NCBI RefSeq assembly: GCF_019061145.1
Contig: NZ_JAHQZS010000010.1
Span: forward strand, 1-45,075
DNA: 45,075 bases
Source: Anianabacter salinae
GTDB taxonomy: Bacteria; Pseudomonadota; Alphaproteobacteria; Rhodobacterales; Rhodobacteraceae
Direction: 5' to 3'
Part shown: positions 24,129 to 38,798 of the stretch, piece by piece
How positions within the stretch are numbered: position 1 is the first letter of the stretch
Layout of the letters: every line of letters starts with the position of its first letter
Program-made: the position numbers and the translations under genes
Notes under the pieces: model-generated
Told to the model about the DNA's origin: nothing
The model's database searches: none
What the model saw: only the letters and a program-made list of their open reading frames with translations

Positions 24129-25544
24129 TCAGCTGCTGTCCTTGTTCACGAGCCCATACTTGCGAAGCTTCACATAGAGCGACTGGCGCGAAAGTCCCAG
24201 CATCTCGGCGGCCGCGACGCGGTTGTTCCGCGTGAGTTCCACGGCGGTCTCGATGCACATCTTCTCGACCACGTCGGTGGTCTCGGCGACGATGTCCTTG
24301 AGGCTGGCGCTGCCGACCAGCTCCATGACCGACTTCATGCCTTCGGCGTTAGCGGTCATGCCGGGACGGCGCAGCGCATCGACGCGGCTGGCATCGCGCA
24401 TCACGAAGGCAAAGCACGGGCTGGCCCGGTCATTCAGGTAGGTCGCCGAAATCTCGACGGAGACCTGAGCGCCGTATTCGCCCGACAGCTTGGTCGCATA
24501 GAGCCGCATCTGGCCGGACCGCGACGCGTTGTCGGTCAGGACCTTCAGATCGACGGCGCCGCGCGCGAGGTAATCGGACAGCGATTTGCCCTTGGCGTTC
24601 GACAGATGCGCGACATCGGCGAGGTTGAGGAAGGATTCGTTGGCCGACAGGATGATCCCCGAGCGGTCGGTAAACACCATGCCGTCCGCGCCGTCCTGGA
24701 ACAGCGATCCAAGGTTCTCGGCCAATTGGTCGGACACGCCCTCGGTGCCGTCGGCAGTCTCGATCCGGCACAGCAGCAAGCGCTCTCCGGCGGCGCGGAA
24801 CACGCTGGGCGTGACCAGCAGCTTCTTGCGGGACCGTCGCGCGGTCAGATCGATCGGCTGATCCGAATCGGCGATGGCGGCGCTGGTCAGGTTTTCGAGG
24901 AACTCGCCCCGTTTGCGGCCTTCGAATTCCTGCGCAAAGGCGGCGCCCAGAAGATCATCGCGGCTGCCACCGATCTGCAGCGCCGCGGCCGCGTTCAGAT
25001 CCGCGATGCGGCCCGAGGCGATGTTGACAAAGACCATGGCATCGCGTGTCGCTTCCATCAGGACGCGGTAGCGGGTGTCGAATTCGCGCTTGGCCTCGTA
25101 GTCGCGCTCCAGCGCCATCTGCGCCTTGACCAGCTGTTGCTGCATCTCGGCGATGGGGCGCAGGTCGCGGCCAAGCATCAAGAGCGCGCCGTCAGGCCCG
25201 ATGGAGTGGAACGAATAGCGCACCGGGAATTCCCAAGTGTAGCTGTCCGAATGGTTCAGCTCGATCGGGCGACCTACGAATTCCCCGCCCGAGATAGCCC
25301 CGAGCCGGGATTCAAGCTTGGGCACCGATTCCACCGTCAGGACATCGCGGATATCGCGGCCTTCCCAATGGTCGAGCCGACCGTAACTAGCATGTGCGGG
25401 ATTGATGAGAACCGACAGGATCTTGCCGACATCCGAGATCACGATGGCCACATCGGATGCGGTCGCGATGATGTCGCCCAGAAGATCGGGAGCAATCAGG
25501 GGAAGGGAACCGCTGGACCAGTATCTGGATCCGCGCGTCGTCAT
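24129..25544 (-). CDS. ppsR: Photosynthesis gene repressor PpsR/CrtJ
   Basis: A 471-residue repressor of bch, crt and puc genes under oxygen. It carries PAS-type sensory domains in the first 370 residues, joined by a Q-linker/coiled segment (EMQQQLVKAQMALERDY). A Fis-type helix-turn-helix ends the protein: RNNRVAAAEMLGLSRQSLYV followed by KLRKYGL. Cysteines corresponding to the redox pair of R. sphaeroides PpsR are visible in RLLLCRIETAD and in MCIETAVELT beside the DNA-binding domain. The ATG at 25544 follows GGTGAGGGC and is preferred to upstream starts that would overlap ppaA. Its own target boxes occur at 9156, 26487 and 26631. Confidence 0.96.
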   Translation of the reverse strand: MTTRGSRYWSSGSLPLIAPDLLGDIIATASDVAIVISDVGKILSVLINPAHASYGRLDHWEGRDIRDVLTVESVPKLESRLGAISGGEFVGRPIELNHSDSYTWEFPVRYSFHSIGPDGALLMLGRDLRPIAEMQQQLVKAQMALERDYEAKREFDTRYRVLMEATRDAMVFVNIASGRIADLNAAAALQIGGSRDDLLGAAFAQEFEGRKRGEFLENLTSAAIADSDQPIDLTARRSRKKLLVTPSVFRAAGERLLLCRIETADGTEGVSDQLAENLGSLFQDGADGMVFTDRSGIILSANESFLNLADVAHLSNAKGKSLSDYLARGAVDLKVLTDNASRSGQMRLYATKLSGEYGAQVSVEISATYLNDRASPCFAFVMRDASRVDALRRPGMTANAEGMKSVMELVGSASLKDIVAETTDVVEKMCIETAVELTRNNRVAAAEMLGLSRQSLYVKLRKYGLVNKDSS

Positions 25545-25585
25545 GCCCTCACCCGGTGGGCCCTGAATTGTGGTGCTGTCATCTG

Positions 25586-26392
25586 TCAGCGCCTCTCGGT
25601 ACGACCGGAGCCGTGTTGGGAAGCCATCAGACCGCAAAGGCGCAGAGCCTCGTCAAGATCGTTCGTCGCATGATCAACACCGGTGCGGTTCTTCAGCTCG
25701 GCCTCACTTATATGGGTAAGGGACGCGCCGCCCGCAACCAGTGGCACGCCATAACCCAACGACATCCGCAACTTTATGACCAGCTGCGCCACGACATCAA
25801 GCTTTTCGCCCTGCGGAACGGTGACAAATGCCGCATCGTAGTTCGCTGATTCGGCGATATCCATCATCGCCCCGTCGCTCTGGCCGATGCACAGGCGCAC
25901 CGACACACCGGCGCGGCGCAGGCGTCCCACCACGGCGACGGCGCCAAGTGTATGGTATTCATCCTGCGGCACCACAACGAGAGCGGACACCGCGCAGCCG
26001 GACTTAACCGACTGCTTCTCGCCCAGCTTTTCGTTCACGTCGCGCAACATCGCCTGAAGCCTCGAGGTACCGATGGTGACATCTGCGAAACTGGTGGTGT
26101 CCACACACCATTCATCGCCAAGAAGTCGTGCGGCGGCAGGCACATAGACATCGACGATGGCCTCGTCCGGCACCCGCGCCTTGCGCAGCAGCGCCAGCGC
26201 GAAATCCTGCTGTTCAGGCCCCGGACCCCGGATCGCATCGCAGAAGCTGGCAAGAAGATCACTGTCGACCGCCTGCGGCCCGCGCCCTGTTCGGGACACC
26301 AGAACATCCAGAACCCGGAAGGCGAGCGACTCGACAGGCTGTCTAATTGGCGCTGTCTGACGCGGCTTTGCAAAGTGCTTGCCGTCAGTCAT
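25586..26392 (-). CDS. ppaA: PpsR antirepressor PpaA/AerR with B12-binding domain
   Basis: A 268-residue regulator with the SCHIC-type cobalamin-binding fold. The central DEYHTLGAVAVVGRLRRAGV segment contains the His expected to ligate cobalamin. DAAFVTVPQGEKLDVVAQLV and a glycine-rich VPLVAGGASL strand follow. In relatives the protein binds B12 in the light and relieves or modulates PpsR/CrtJ repression. The symbols ppaA and aerR are both used for this family. The stop is 41 bases before the ppsR start, so they are probably co-transcribed. It diverges from bchF, and two PpsR boxes lie in the shared upstream region. Confidence 0.92.
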   Translation of the reverse strand: MTDGKHFAKPRQTAPIRQPVESLAFRVLDVLVSRTGRGPQAVDSDLLASFCDAIRGPGPEQQDFALALLRKARVPDEAIVDVYVPAAARLLGDEWCVDTTSFADVTIGTSRLQAMLRDVNEKLGEKQSVKSGCAVSALVVVPQDEYHTLGAVAVVGRLRRAGVSVRLCIGQSDGAMMDIAESANYDAAFVTVPQGEKLDVVAQLVIKLRMSLGYGVPLVAGGASLTHISEAELKNRTGVDHATNDLDEALRLCGLMASQHGSGRTERR

Positions 26393-26459
26393 GGCGAATT
26401 CCTCGGGCTGCAGTCTTTGGACCAGATCAAGCCAGGGCGACCAGACCTCCGCAGCGTGA

Positions 26460-28472
<2,013 letters not shown>

Positions 28473-28475
28473 CCG

Positions 28476-30041
28476 ATGAAGCTGACCGTCTGGACATACG
28501 AAGGCCCGCCCCACGTCGGCGCGATGCGCGTCGCCACCGGGATGACCGGGCTGCACTATGTGCTGCACGCGCCGCAGGGCGACACCTATGCCGACCTGCT
28601 GTTCACCATGATCGAGCGGCGCAATCACCGCCCGCCGGTGACCTACACCACCTTTCAGGCCCGCGATCTTGGCTCTGACACCGCCAACCTGTTCAAGACC
28701 GCGCTGCAGGATGCCTATGACCGGTTTCAGCCGCAGGCGATCATCGTCGGCGCGTCCTGCACCGCCGAGCTGATCCAGGACGATCCCGGCGGCATGTCGG
28801 AAACCATGGGCCTGCCGATCCCGGTGATCCCGCTGGAATTGCCCAGCTACCAGCGCAAGGAAAACTTCGGCGCGGACGAGACGTTCTTCCAGATCGTGCG
28901 CACGCTGGCGCAGCCGATGGACCGGACCGAGGCGATCACCGCCAACCTGATCGGCCCCACGGCGCTTGGCTTTCGTCACCGCGACGACATCGAGGAACTG
29001 ACACGGCTTCTGGCGGACATGGGCATCGGGGTGAACGTCGTCGCGCCGATGACGTCCTCCCCCGCCGACATCGCCCGGATGGGCGCCGCGCATTTCAACG
29101 TGCTGATGTATCCCGAGACGGCGGAAACCGCCGCGCGCTGGTGCGAAAAGAACCTTGGCCAGCCCTATACCAAGGTCGTGCCCATCGGCGTCGGCGCCAC
29201 CCGCGACTTCATCGCCGAAGTGCAGGCGATCACCGGCGTCACGACCCGCCCGGACGAGAGCCGCCTGCGCCTGCCGTGGTGGTCTTCGTCGGTCGATTCG
29301 ACCTACCTCACCGGCAAGCGCGTGTTCATCTTTGGCGACGGCACCCATGTCGCCGCCGCCGCGCGTATCGCACGCGACGAGATGGGCTTCGAGGTCACGG
29401 GCGTCGGCTGCTACAACCGCGAGATGGCGCGCCCGATCCGCGCCCTGGCGCGTGAGATGGGTGTCGAGGCGCTGATTTCCGACGATTACCTGGAGGTCGA
29501 GGAAACCATAGAGCGTCTCGCGCCCGAGATGATCCTCGGCACGCAGATGGAGCGCCATATCGGCAAGCGCCTCGGCATCCCCTGCGCGGTGATCTCGGCC
29601 CCGGTCCATGTTCAGGATTTCCCCGCCCGCTACAGCCCGCAGATGGGCTTTGAGGGTGCGAACGTCATCTTCGACACCTGGATACACCCGCTGGTCATGG
29701 GGCTGGAAGAGCACCTTCTGCACATGTTCCGGGAAGATTTCGAATTCCACGACGACGCGGGCGCCTCGCACCACGGCGGCAAGCACGTCGCGCGGGACGA
29801 GACCGGCGATATCCGCCCCGGCGCCGCGCCCGAGCCCGTCGGCACGGGCGACGAGGTTCAGGACCAGACCGGCGCCGACGTGGCCGTCTGGCTTGCCGAG
29901 GCCGAGCGCGAACTCAAGAAAATCCCCTTCTTCGTGCGCGGCAAGGCCAAGCGCAACACCGAAAGCTTCGCCGCGATGCGCGGCGTCACCGAGATCAGCG
30001 TCGAGACGCTTTATGAGGCGAAGGCCCATTATGCGCGATGA
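28476..30041 (+). CDS. bchB: Light-independent protochlorophyllide reductase subunit B
   Basis: A 521-residue NifK-like subunit of the same reductase. Asp36 in [10 protein letters not shown], the unusual aspartate ligand of the 4Fe-4S cluster, is present, as is Cys95 in [10 protein letters not shown]. The [20 protein letters not shown] block and the C-terminal helical extension of light-independent reductases are seen, ending [14 protein letters not shown]. It reduces the C17-C18 double bond of protochlorophyllide with electrons from BchL. Its 3' end overlaps the bchH start by 11 bases. Confidence 0.97.
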   Translation: MKLTVWTYEGPPHVGAMRVATGMTGLHYVLHAPQGDTYADLLFTMIERRNHRPPVTYTTFQARDLGSDTANLFKTALQDAYDRFQPQAIIVGASCTAELIQDDPGGMSETMGLPIPVIPLELPSYQRKENFGADETFFQIVRTLAQPMDRTEAITANLIGPTALGFRHRDDIEELTRLLADMGIGVNVVAPMTSSPADIARMGAAHFNVLMYPETAETAARWCEKNLGQPYTKVVPIGVGATRDFIAEVQAITGVTTRPDESRLRLPWWSSSVDSTYLTGKRVFIFGDGTHVAAAARIARDEMGFEVTGVGCYNREMARPIRALAREMGVEALISDDYLEVEETIERLAPEMILGTQMERHIGKRLGIPCAVISAPVHVQDFPARYSPQMGFEGANVIFDTWIHPLVMGLEEHLLHMFREDFEFHDDAGASHHGGKHVARDETGDIRPGAAPEPVGTGDEVQDQTGADVAVWLAEAERELKKIPFFVRGKAKRNTESFAAMRGVTEISVETLYEAKAHYAR

Positions 30042-33000
30042 CGTGATCAGACCGGCGCCCGCCTACAAGGTGGTGATCGTCACGCTGGACGCCCATTCCG
30101 CCGGGCCGGCCGAACGTGTGACCAGACGGCTGGGCGCCGAGTTCCCCGGCCTGACGGTCAAGGTCCACGCCGCCGCCGAATGGGCCGAAAACCCCTGCGC
30201 GCTGTCCGAGGCCAAGGCTGATGTCGCCACCGCCGATATCGTGTTGGCGAACCTTCTGTTCATCGAGGAACACGTCGCCGCCATCCTGCCCGAAATGAAG
30301 GCCCGCCGCGATCACTGCGACGCGATGATCGGGATCATCGCCGATCCGCAGATCGTCCAGCTGACCAAGATGGGCGATCTGGACATGTCCAAGCCCGCCA
30401 CGGGCATCTCGAAGCTGATGAAAAAGCTGCGCGGATCGGCCAAGCCGTCCGCTGCGTCGGGCGAAAAGCAGATGACCATGCTGCGCCGCCTGCCGAAGAT
30501 CCTGCGCTTTATCCCCGGCAAGGCGCAGAACCTGCGCGCCTGGTTCCTGACCATGCAATACTGGCTGGGCGGGTCCGACGAGAACGTCGAACAGATGGTC
30601 CGGTTCCTGCTGTCGCGCTACGCAACGCGCCGCGACTGGAAGGGCACCGCGTCGAAGGCGCCGGTCGAATATGCCGAGGTCGGTCTCTATCACCCCGACC
30701 TGCCCGATCGCATCACGACCTCGCTGGCCGATCTGCCCAAACCCAAGGCGCCTGTGGCGACGGTCGGCCTTCTGCTGATGCGCTCTTACGTGCTGTCCGG
30801 CGATTCCGCGCATTACGACGCGGTGATCCGCGCGTTCGAGGCGCGGGGCATCCGCGTGATCGCCGCCTTCTCGGGCGGGCTCGACGGGCGCCCGGCGATT
30901 GCCACCTACCTCAAGGGCAGGGTCGATGCGATGGTCTCGCTCACCGGCTTCTCCTTGATCGGCGGCCCGGCCTACAACGACAGCGACGCCGCGGTCGAGG
31001 TGCTGGCCGATCTCGATATTCCCTACATCGCCGCGCACCCGATGGAGTTCCAGACGCTTGGCCAATGGGCCGCGTCGGGTCATGGGCTTGGCCCGGTCGA
31101 GACGACGATGCTCGTGGCCCTGCCCGAAATCGACGGCGCGACGAACCCCACCGTCTTTGCCGGACGCCACGGCGCGGGCGGTTGCCAGGGCTGTTCGCAC
31201 ATGTGCCGGGGCGGCGAAGGCAAGGCGATGGCGCCCTGCCATGAACGCATTACCTCGCTTGCCGAGAAAACCCTGCGGCTGGCCACGCTGCGCCGCAAGC
31301 AGAACGCCGAAAAAACCGTTGCGGTCGTGCTGTTCGGCTTTCCGCCGAACGCGGGCGCCGTCGGCACCGCCGCTTATCTTTCGGTGTTCGAGAGCCTGTT
31401 CAACACGCTGAACCGGATGAAGGCCGAGGGCTACGACGTCAATCCGCCCGCCACCGTGGACGCGCTGCGCGACCAGATCCTGAACGGCAACGCCGCACAG
31501 TTCGGGCAAGAGGCGAACGTCGCCGCCCATGTCAGCGCCGACGATATCGTGCGCGGCACCCCGCCGCTGAAAGCAATCGAAGCGGTCTGGGGCCCCGCCC
31601 CCGGCAAGATCCAGTCGGACGGGCGCGGGGTCTTCGTGCTGGGTCGCCAGTTCGGCAAGGTGTTCGTGGGCGTGCAGCCGGGCTTTGGCTACGAGGGCGA
31701 TCCCATGCGCCTGCTGTTCGAGCGCGGCTTTGCCCCGACCCATGCCTTCGCCACCTTCTATCTGTGGATGCGCAACACGCTGAAAGCCGACGTTGTCCTG
31801 CACTTCGGTATGCACGGCGCGCTGGAATTCATGCCGGGCAAGCAGGCGGGCCTTGGCGCGTCCGACTGGCCCGACCGGCTGATCGGCGAGATGCCGAACG
31901 TCTATCTTTATGCCTCCAACAACCCGTCCGAGGCGTCGCTGGCCAAGCGCCGCTCGAACGCGGTGACGGTGACGCATCTGACCCCGCCGCTGGCGCAATC
32001 GGGGCTCTACAAGGGCCTTCTGGAGCTGAAGGATTCGCTGACCCGCTGGCGCGGGCTGGCCCCGGACGCGCATGAGCGCACCGAGCTGGCCGCGCTGATC
32101 CGCACCCAGGCCGAGGCGGTCGACATCGCCGAGACCGACCCCGACCGGCTGTGGCTGACCCTGCTGGAAACCGAGGATGCGCTGATCCCCGATGGCCTGC
32201 ACATCGTCGGACGCGCCAAGACCGAGGCCGAGATCGCCGCCTATCTCGACGTGATGGCGGACCAGTCGGACGATATCCGCGACAAGGCTGCCGCGCTGCT
32301 GGCGCTCGATTCCGAACTCGACGGGCTGATGAAAGGCCTGTCCGGGCAGTTCATCCGCCCCGCGCCGGGCGGCGATCTGATCCGGTCCACCGACGTTCTG
32401 CCCACGGGGCGCAATATCCATGCCTTCGATCCGTTCCGGATGCCCACAGCCTTTGCGCTGGCGGACGGGGCCAGGCAGGCGGCGCTTCTTCTCAAGACCC
32501 ACAACGCGATGCCGCGCACCGTGGCGCTGGTGCTGTGGGGATCCGACAACATCAAGTCCGACGGCGGGCCGATGGCGCAGGCGTTGGCGCTGATGGGCGC
32601 GGTGCCGCGATTCGACAGCTTTGGCCGCCTGTCGGGTGCCGACCTGATCCCGCTGGAGCAACTGGGGCGTCCGCGCATCGACGTGGTGATGACCCTGTCC
32701 GGCATCTTCCGCGATCTTCTGCCGCTGCAGACCCGGATGCTGGCCGAAGCCGCCTGGAAAGCCGCGACCGCAGACGAGCCGCTGGAACAGAACTTCATCC
32801 GCGCCCATACCCTCGCCTATGCCGAGGACATGGGCTGCGACTTGGAAACCGCCGCCCTGCGCGTGTTCTCGAACGCGGAAGGCGTCTATGGATCGAATGT
32901 CAACGCGCTGGTCGACTCGTCGACTTTCGCCGACGAGGACGAGTTGGCGGACGCCTACGAGGCGCGCAAGTCCTTTGCCTATTCGCGCCACGGCAAGTCC

Positions 33001-33579
33001 GCCAAGAACCCGGCTTTGCTGCAAAAGGCCCTGAAAGACGTCGATATCGCCTACCAGAACCTCGAGTCGGTCGAATTGGGCGTCACCACGGTCGATCACT
33101 ACTTCGACACGCTCGGCGGCATTTCCCGCGCGGTGAAGCGTGCCAAGGGGACGGCTGCGCCCGTCTACATCGGCGACCAGACCCGCGGCACCGGCAAGGT
33201 CCGCACGCTGCAAGCGCAGATCGCGCTGGAAACCCGCTCGCGCCAGCTGAACCCCAAGTGGTTCGAAGGCATGCTCAAGCACGGCCACGAGGGCGTGCGC
33301 CAGATCGAGGCGAGCGTCACCAACACGATGGGCTGGTCCGCGACCACCGGCGAGGTGGAGCCTTGGGTCTACCAGCGCCTGTCCGAGACCTTCGTGCTGG
33401 ACGAGGCGATGCGCAGGCGGCTGGCGGAGCTGAACCCGAAGGCGTCGGCGCGCATGGCGAACCGGCTGATCGAAGCGTCCGAACGCGCCTACTGGAAGCC
33501 CGACGCGGCGACGCTGGCGGCTCTGATGGGCGCGGCGGACGAGTTGGAAGACCGGGTGGAAGGGATCGCGGCGGAATGA
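30031..33579 (+). CDS. bchH: Magnesium chelatase subunit H
   Basis: The large, porphyrin-binding subunit (1182 residues) that inserts Mg into protoporphyrin IX with BchD and BchI, neither of which is in this window. Family blocks run throughout: [20 protein letters not shown] at the start, the [15 protein letters not shown] region, [16 protein letters not shown]-type sequence (here [20 protein letters not shown]) and [16 protein letters not shown]. The C-terminus has [16 protein letters not shown]. The ATG at 30031 overlaps bchB by 11 bases and gives the usual N-terminus. Length is normal. A hairpin-bearing repeat lies between its stop and bchL. Confidence 0.97.
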   Translation: MRDDVIRPAPAYKVVIVTLDAHSAGPAERVTRRLGAEFPGLTVKVHAAAEWAENPCALSEAKADVATADIVLANLLFIEEHVAAILPEMKARRDHCDAMIGIIADPQIVQLTKMGDLDMSKPATGISKLMKKLRGSAKPSAASGEKQMTMLRRLPKILRFIPGKAQNLRAWFLTMQYWLGGSDENVEQMVRFLLSRYATRRDWKGTASKAPVEYAEVGLYHPDLPDRITTSLADLPKPKAPVATVGLLLMRSYVLSGDSAHYDAVIRAFEARGIRVIAAFSGGLDGRPAIATYLKGRVDAMVSLTGFSLIGGPAYNDSDAAVEVLADLDIPYIAAHPMEFQTLGQWAASGHGLGPVETTMLVALPEIDGATNPTVFAGRHGAGGCQGCSHMCRGGEGKAMAPCHERITSLAEKTLRLATLRRKQNAEKTVAVVLFGFPPNAGAVGTAAYLSVFESLFNTLNRMKAEGYDVNPPATVDALRDQILNGNAAQFGQEANVAAHVSADDIVRGTPPLKAIEAVWGPAPGKIQSDGRGVFVLGRQFGKVFVGVQPGFGYEGDPMRLLFERGFAPTHAFATFYLWMRNTLKADVVLHFGMHGALEFMPGKQAGLGASDWPDRLIGEMPNVYLYASNNPSEASLAKRRSNAVTVTHLTPPLAQSGLYKGLLELKDSLTRWRGLAPDAHERTELAALIRTQAEAVDIAETDPDRLWLTLLETEDALIPDGLHIVGRAKTEAEIAAYLDVMADQSDDIRDKAAALLALDSELDGLMKGLSGQFIRPAPGGDLIRSTDVLPTGRNIHAFDPFRMPTAFALADGARQAALLLKTHNAMPRTVALVLWGSDNIKSDGGPMAQALALMGAVPRFDSFGRLSGADLIPLEQLGRPRIDVVMTLSGIFRDLLPLQTRMLAEAAWKAATADEPLEQNFIRAHTLAYAEDMGCDLETAALRVFSNAEGVYGSNVNALVDSSTFADEDELADAYEARKSFAYSRHGKSAKNPALLQKALKDVDIAYQNLESVELGVTTVDHYFDTLGGISRAVKRAKGTAAPVYIGDQTRGTGKVRTLQAQIALETRSRQLNPKWFEGMLKHGHEGVRQIEASVTNTMGWSATTGEVEPWVYQRLSETFVLDEAMRRRLAELNPKASARMANRLIEASERAYWKPDAATLAALMGAADELEDRVEGIAAE

Positions 33580-33601
33580 CCGTGACCTTCGCATATGTGT
33601 C

Positions 33602-34665
<1,064 letters not shown>

Positions 34666-34666
<1 letters not shown>

Positions 34667-35394
34667 TGAGCGATCTGTCTTCTCAGCGTATCGATGCGGG
34701 CGGCGCGCAGGACAAGGTCCGGGGCGGGATCGCGGCCTATGCCGCGACGCGCGACCGGGTGGAGGCGTATTTCGACCGCACCGCCACCCAGACCTGGGAG
34801 CGTCTGACCTCGGACGCGCCGGTGTCGCGCATTCGCCAGACGGTGCGCGAGGGGCGTGACGCGATGCGGGCGCTGATGCTGTCGCGGCTGCCCGAGGACA
34901 TGCGCGGCGCGCGGGTTCTCGATGCGGGCTGCGGGCCGGGCGTCGCCACGGCGGCGCTGGCCGCGCGGGGTGCGCAGGTGGTGGCCGCCGACATCTCGCC
35001 GCAGCTTGTCGGCATCGCGCGCCAGCGGCTTGCGCCGAAGCATGAAGGCCTGGTGCAGTTCCATGTCGGCGACATGACCGACGCAAGCCTGGGCCGGTTC
35101 GACTTTGTCTTCGCCATGGACAGCCTGATCTACTACGACCGCACCGCGATCGACCGCGTGCTGGGCGATTTCGGCGCACGGTCTGGCGGGGTGGTGTTCA
35201 CTGTCGCGCCGAAAACGCCGTTCCTGATGGCGTTCTGGGGCATGGGGCAACTGTTCCCCCGCGCCGACCGCTCGCCGACGATGCAGCCCCACGCGGCAAA
35301 GCGCCTTGCGCGCGATCTGCCGGGCGATCTGCGCCGGATCGGGCGGGTCAGCCGCGGCTTCTATATCTCGGAATGCCTGGAGTATCGCCCGTGA
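34666..35394 (+). CDS. bchM: Magnesium-protoporphyrin IX O-methyltransferase BchM
   Basis: A 242-residue SAM-dependent enzyme that methylates the C13 propionate of Mg-protoporphyrin IX. The SAM motif VLDAGCGPGVATAAL lies at about residues 84-98, followed by VVAADISPQLVGIAR. FVFAMDSLIYYD and VVFTVAPKTPFL belong to the family pattern. The ATG at 34666 shares its A with the bchL stop, and an in-frame TTG one codon upstream is unlikely. Its stop overlaps the GTG of lhaA by four bases. Confidence 0.96.
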
Positions 35395-36830
35395 TCGTCT
35401 CGAAGGGTCATATCAAGGCGCTGTCGGCACGGATGCTGCCCTTTGCCGATGCGGTGTCGGACGGGTTGCCGCTTGGCCAGTTGTTGCGGCTGTCGCTGTT
35501 CCAGGTGTCGGTCGGCATGGCGTCGGTGCTGCTTTTGGGCACGCTCAACCGTGTGATGATCGTGGAACTGGGTGTCGGCGCGATGATCGTCGCGGTGATG
35601 ATCGCCCTGCCGGTGCTGGTGGCGCCGTTCCGCGCGCTGCTGGGGTTCCGGTCGGACACGCACCGCTCTGCCATCGGGTGGAAGCGGGTGCCTTACCTGT
35701 GGTTCGGCTCTCTCTGGCAGATGGGCGGTCTGGCGATCATGCCCTTCGCGCTGCTCGTCCTTGGCGGCGACACGGTGCACGATGTGCCCTTCGCGGGCGA
35801 GGTGCTGGCGGCGCTGGCGTTCCTGTTGACCGGGCTTGGCATGCACATGACGCAGACCGCCGGTCTTGCCCTCGCCTCTGACCGGGCGACGGACGAGACG
35901 CGGCCGCGCGTCGTCGCGCTGCTGTATGTCATGTTCCTGCTGGGCATGGGCGTGTCCGCGCTGGTCGTCGGCTGGCTGCTGCGGGATTTCACCCCGCTGA
36001 CGCTGATCCGCGTCGTGCAGGGGGCTGCGGTCGTCACGATCCTTCTGAACATCATCGCCCTGTGGAAGCAGGAGCAGGTGCGCCCGATGACCCGCGCAGA
36101 GCGCGAGGCGCCGCGTCCGAAGTTTTCCGACGCGTGGGCAGATCTGGCGCGGGGCGGCGATGCCGGGCGCCTCTTGGCCGTCGTGGTGCTGGGCACCATC
36201 GGTTTCCAGATGCAGGACGTGCTTCTTGAACCCTACGGCGGCGAGATCCTGGGGCTTTCGGTGTCCTCGACCACGCTTCTGACGGCGATGTGGGCGACGG
36301 GCGCGCTGGCGGGGTTCGCGCTGGCCGCGCGCTGGCTGATGCGGGGCCACAACACCATGCGGATGGGCGCCAAGGGCATCCTGTTCGGGATTGTCGCCTT
36401 CTCGGCGGTCGTATTCTCGGCGCCGATGTCATCGCCAGTGCTGTTCTACGCGGGCGCCTTCGGCATCGGGCTGGGCGGCGGGTTGTTCGCGGTCTCGACG
36501 CTGACGGCGGCGATGACGCTGCCGGTCAGCGGGATCGCGGGGCGCGGGCTGGCGCTTGGTGCGTGGGGCGCGGCGCAGGCGACGGCTGCCGGGATTGCCA
36601 CCGCGATGGGCGGGACGATCCGCGACGTGGTCGATCACGCTGCGATGCAAGGACACCTGGGCGAGGCGCTGGCGACCGCTTCGTTCGGCTATTCAGTCGT
36701 CTATCATCTTGAGATCGCATTCCTTTTCGCGACGCTCATCGTCCTGGGCCCGCTGGTGCGGATCACCCTGAACCAACAACCAACTGGCACGGGGGCGGGG
36801 CGTATCGGTCTTGCCGACTTCCCGACCTGA
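35391..36830 (+). CDS. lhaA: Light-harvesting 1 assembly protein LhaA
   Basis: A 479-residue BCH2/PucC-family membrane protein with about twelve helices, needed for LH1 assembly around the reaction centre. Marks include [57 protein letters not shown] and [20 protein letters not shown]. The GTG at 35391 overlaps the bchM stop (GTGA), so I prefer it to the upstream in-frame ATG at 35373, which lies inside bchM. The gene is followed after 16 bases by puhA. It is a paralogue of the orf428-type gene at 6966. Confidence 0.94.
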   Translation: MIVSKGHIKALSARMLPFADAVSDGLPLGQLLRLSLFQVSVGMASVLLLGTLNRVMIVELGVGAMIVAVMIALPVLVAPFRALLGFRSDTHRSAIGWKRVPYLWFGSLWQMGGLAIMPFALLVLGGDTVHDVPFAGEVLAALAFLLTGLGMHMTQTAGLALASDRATDETRPRVVALLYVMFLLGMGVSALVVGWLLRDFTPLTLIRVVQGAAVVTILLNIIALWKQEQVRPMTRAEREAPRPKFSDAWADLARGGDAGRLLAVVVLGTIGFQMQDVLLEPYGGEILGLSVSSTTLLTAMWATGALAGFALAARWLMRGHNTMRMGAKGILFGIVAFSAVVFSAPMSSPVLFYAGAFGIGLGGGLFAVSTLTAAMTLPVSGIAGRGLALGAWGAAQATAAGIATAMGGTIRDVVDHAAMQGHLGEALATASFGYSVVYHLEIAFLFATLIVLGPLVRITLNQQPTGTGAGRIGLADFPT

Positions 36831-36846
36831 TTTCGGAGGAACTGAC

Positions 36847-37608
36847 ATGGTTGGAGTAACCTTCTTCGGCAACGTCGATCTGGCGCTGCTTGCGATCTGG
36901 GCCTTCTGGCTCTTCTTTGCGCTGCTGATCTACTACCTGCAGACCGAGAACATGCGCGAGGGCTTTCCCCTCGAGGACGAGAACGGCGCGGCGTCGGCCA
37001 ATCAGGGCCTGTTCCCGCTGCCCAAGGACAAGACCTTCAAGCTGCGCGACGGGCGCGGCGAGTTGACCGTTCCGTCGGGCCAGCGCGGCGACCGCACCGA
37101 TCTGGCGCTTGCGCGCACCTCGGCGTCCGAGGGCTTTCCGCACATGCCGACGGGCAACCCGATGGCCGATGGCGTCGGCCCGGCCTCCTGGGCCAACCGC
37201 CGCGACATCCCCGAGCTTGACGGGCATGGCCATGTCAAGATCGTGCCGCTGTCCACCCGCGACGACGTGGTCGTCACCGCCGGTTACGATCCGCGCGGCC
37301 TGCCGGTACTAGGCGGCGACGACAACATCGCCGGGACGGTTTCGGACATGTGGTACGACGTGCCGGAAAGCATGATCCGCTATCTCGAGATCGAGCTGAA
37401 GGACGGCAGCGGCAAACGCCTCGTTCCGATCCAGATGGCCAAGATCAAGTCCAAGTTCGTGATCGTGCGCTCGCTGACCTCGACCGCGTTTGGCGGCGTT
37501 CCGACGACGAAGTCGCCGGCAGAGGTGACGCTGCTCGAGGAAGACAAGATCTGTGCCTACTACTGCGGCGGCACGATGTACGATGTGAACGGATCGAAGG
37601 GCTTTTAA
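36847..37608 (+). CDS. puhA: Photosynthetic reaction centre H subunit
   Basis: The 253-residue H subunit, which caps the cytoplasmic side of the L/M complex and guides proton uptake to QB. One N-terminal transmembrane helix (about 11-33, [20 protein letters not shown]) is followed by a cytoplasmic PRC-barrel domain. Typical parts are [27 protein letters not shown] and the C-terminal [27 protein letters not shown] precedes the ATG at 36847. The gene heads the puhABC assembly set. Confidence 0.98.
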   Translation: MVGVTFFGNVDLALLAIWAFWLFFALLIYYLQTENMREGFPLEDENGAASANQGLFPLPKDKTFKLRDGRGELTVPSGQRGDRTDLALARTSASEGFPHMPTGNPMADGVGPASWANRRDIPELDGHGHVKIVPLSTRDDVVVTAGYDPRGLPVLGGDDNIAGTVSDMWYDVPESMIRYLEIELKDGSGKRLVPIQMAKIKSKFVIVRSLTSTAFGGVPTTKSPAEVTLLEEDKICAYYCGGTMYDVNGSKGF

Positions 37609-37646
37609 GCCCTTCGACGACCACCAGGCACCGGGGAGGACCTGCC

Positions 37647-38285
37647 ATGAGCCATGATGATTTCGCCGTTGAACCGATCCCGGGCCTGCCCGGTGTGCCG
37701 CCACGCGGCGAAGCGGTCTTGTGGCAGGGCCGCCCCGACACCTGGGCTTTGGCGCGCGAATCGATGCTGCTGTACTGGGTGGCGGGATACTTCGTCCTGC
37801 TCTGCATCTGGCGGGTAACGACAGCGATGCTGTCGGTTCCCACTGGACAGGCGCTGTTGTCAGCGGTGCCGCTGATCGCGCTTGGCCTTCTGGCTTGCGG
37901 GATCATCTATGGCATCGCGTGGATCCAGGCACGCGGCACCGTCTACACGATAACCACGGCGCGGGTGGCAGTGCGCGGCGGCGCGGCGTTGACCGTGACC
38001 TTCAACCTGCCCTTTGCGCAGATCGAAGGCGCCTCGCTCGATCTCAAGCCTTCGGGCACCGGCACCATCGCGCTTGGCCTCAAGGGCGACAACAAGATCA
38101 GCTATCTGGTCGCCTGGCCGCATGTGCGGCCGTGGCGGATGAAAAAGACCGAGCCTGCGCTGCGCTGCATCCCAGAGGCCGCCCGCGTCGCCGACATCCT
38201 GCGCGATGCCGCCGAGACGCGCATCAGCCAGCCGGCCGTGTCGATGACCGGCCCCGCCGCGCGCAGCGCCGTGCCTGCCGAATAG
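37647..38285 (+). CDS. puhB: Reaction-centre assembly protein PuhB
   Basis: A 212-residue inner-membrane protein required for efficient reaction-centre assembly. It opens with PIPGLPGVPPRGEAVLWQGR, followed by transmembrane segments and a PH-like domain containing GTVYTITTARVAVRGG. The length is close to the R. capsulatus ORF214 product. GGGGAGGACCTGCC lies just before the ATG at 37647. It sits between puhA and puhC as in Rhodobacter. Confidence 0.94.
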   Translation: MSHDDFAVEPIPGLPGVPPRGEAVLWQGRPDTWALARESMLLYWVAGYFVLLCIWRVTTAMLSVPTGQALLSAVPLIALGLLACGIIYGIAWIQARGTVYTITTARVAVRGGAALTVTFNLPFAQIEGASLDLKPSGTGTIALGLKGDNKISYLVAWPHVRPWRMKKTEPALRCIPEAARVADILRDAAETRISQPAVSMTGPAARSAVPAE

Positions 38286-38295
38286 GACCTAAGCG

Positions 38296-38775
38296 ATGAC
38301 CGACAACACAAACACCGCCTTGCCCGACGCCATCGGCTACAAGTCGAACCGTGACCGCGAGATGATCCCGCGTAACCTGCTGCGGGGCATGTTCGCGCTG
38401 GCGATGACGTCACTCGCGCTTGTCACCTTCGCTGTGCTGACCGACCGCGACCCCGTCGGCCAGCCAAAACCGGCCGAGGTGACGGAGAGCCGCACGGTCA
38501 CGCTGGAGGGCGGCGGATCGAAGGCGGTCACCGTCTATGACGAGACCGGCGCGGTGCTTGCCGACCTGGCACACGGAGGCTTCATCACCGTCATCCAGAA
38601 CGGCATGTCGCGCGAGCGCATGAAACAGAACGTCGCGGGCAACCCGCCCGTCGAGCTGATCCGCTATGCCAACGGACGGCTGACGATCCACGACCCGTCA
38701 ACGAACTGGTCCGTGGAACTTGGGAATTTCGGAGGGGACAACAAGGCCGCATTCGAACGGCTGATGTCCCGCTAA
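38296..38775 (+). CDS. puhC: Photosynthetic complex assembly protein PuhC
   Basis: A 159-residue protein with a cytoplasmic N-terminus, one transmembrane helix (about 30-48) and a periplasmic domain. The conserved segment IQNGMSRERMKQNVAG is followed by NGRLTIHDPSTNWSVELGNF. PuhC is implicated in organising the reaction centre-LH1 complex, being close in size to the R. capsulatus ORF162 product. The ATG is 10 bases after the puhB stop. The spacing and order match the conserved puh set. Confidence 0.93.
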   Translation: MTDNTNTALPDAIGYKSNRDREMIPRNLLRGMFALAMTSLALVTFAVLTDRDPVGQPKPAEVTESRTVTLEGGGSKAVTVYDETGAVLADLAHGGFITVIQNGMSRERMKQNVAGNPPVELIRYANGRLTIHDPSTNWSVELGNFGGDNKAAFERLMSR

Positions 38776-38798
38776 GTAGCCACTGGAAAGGAACCGAC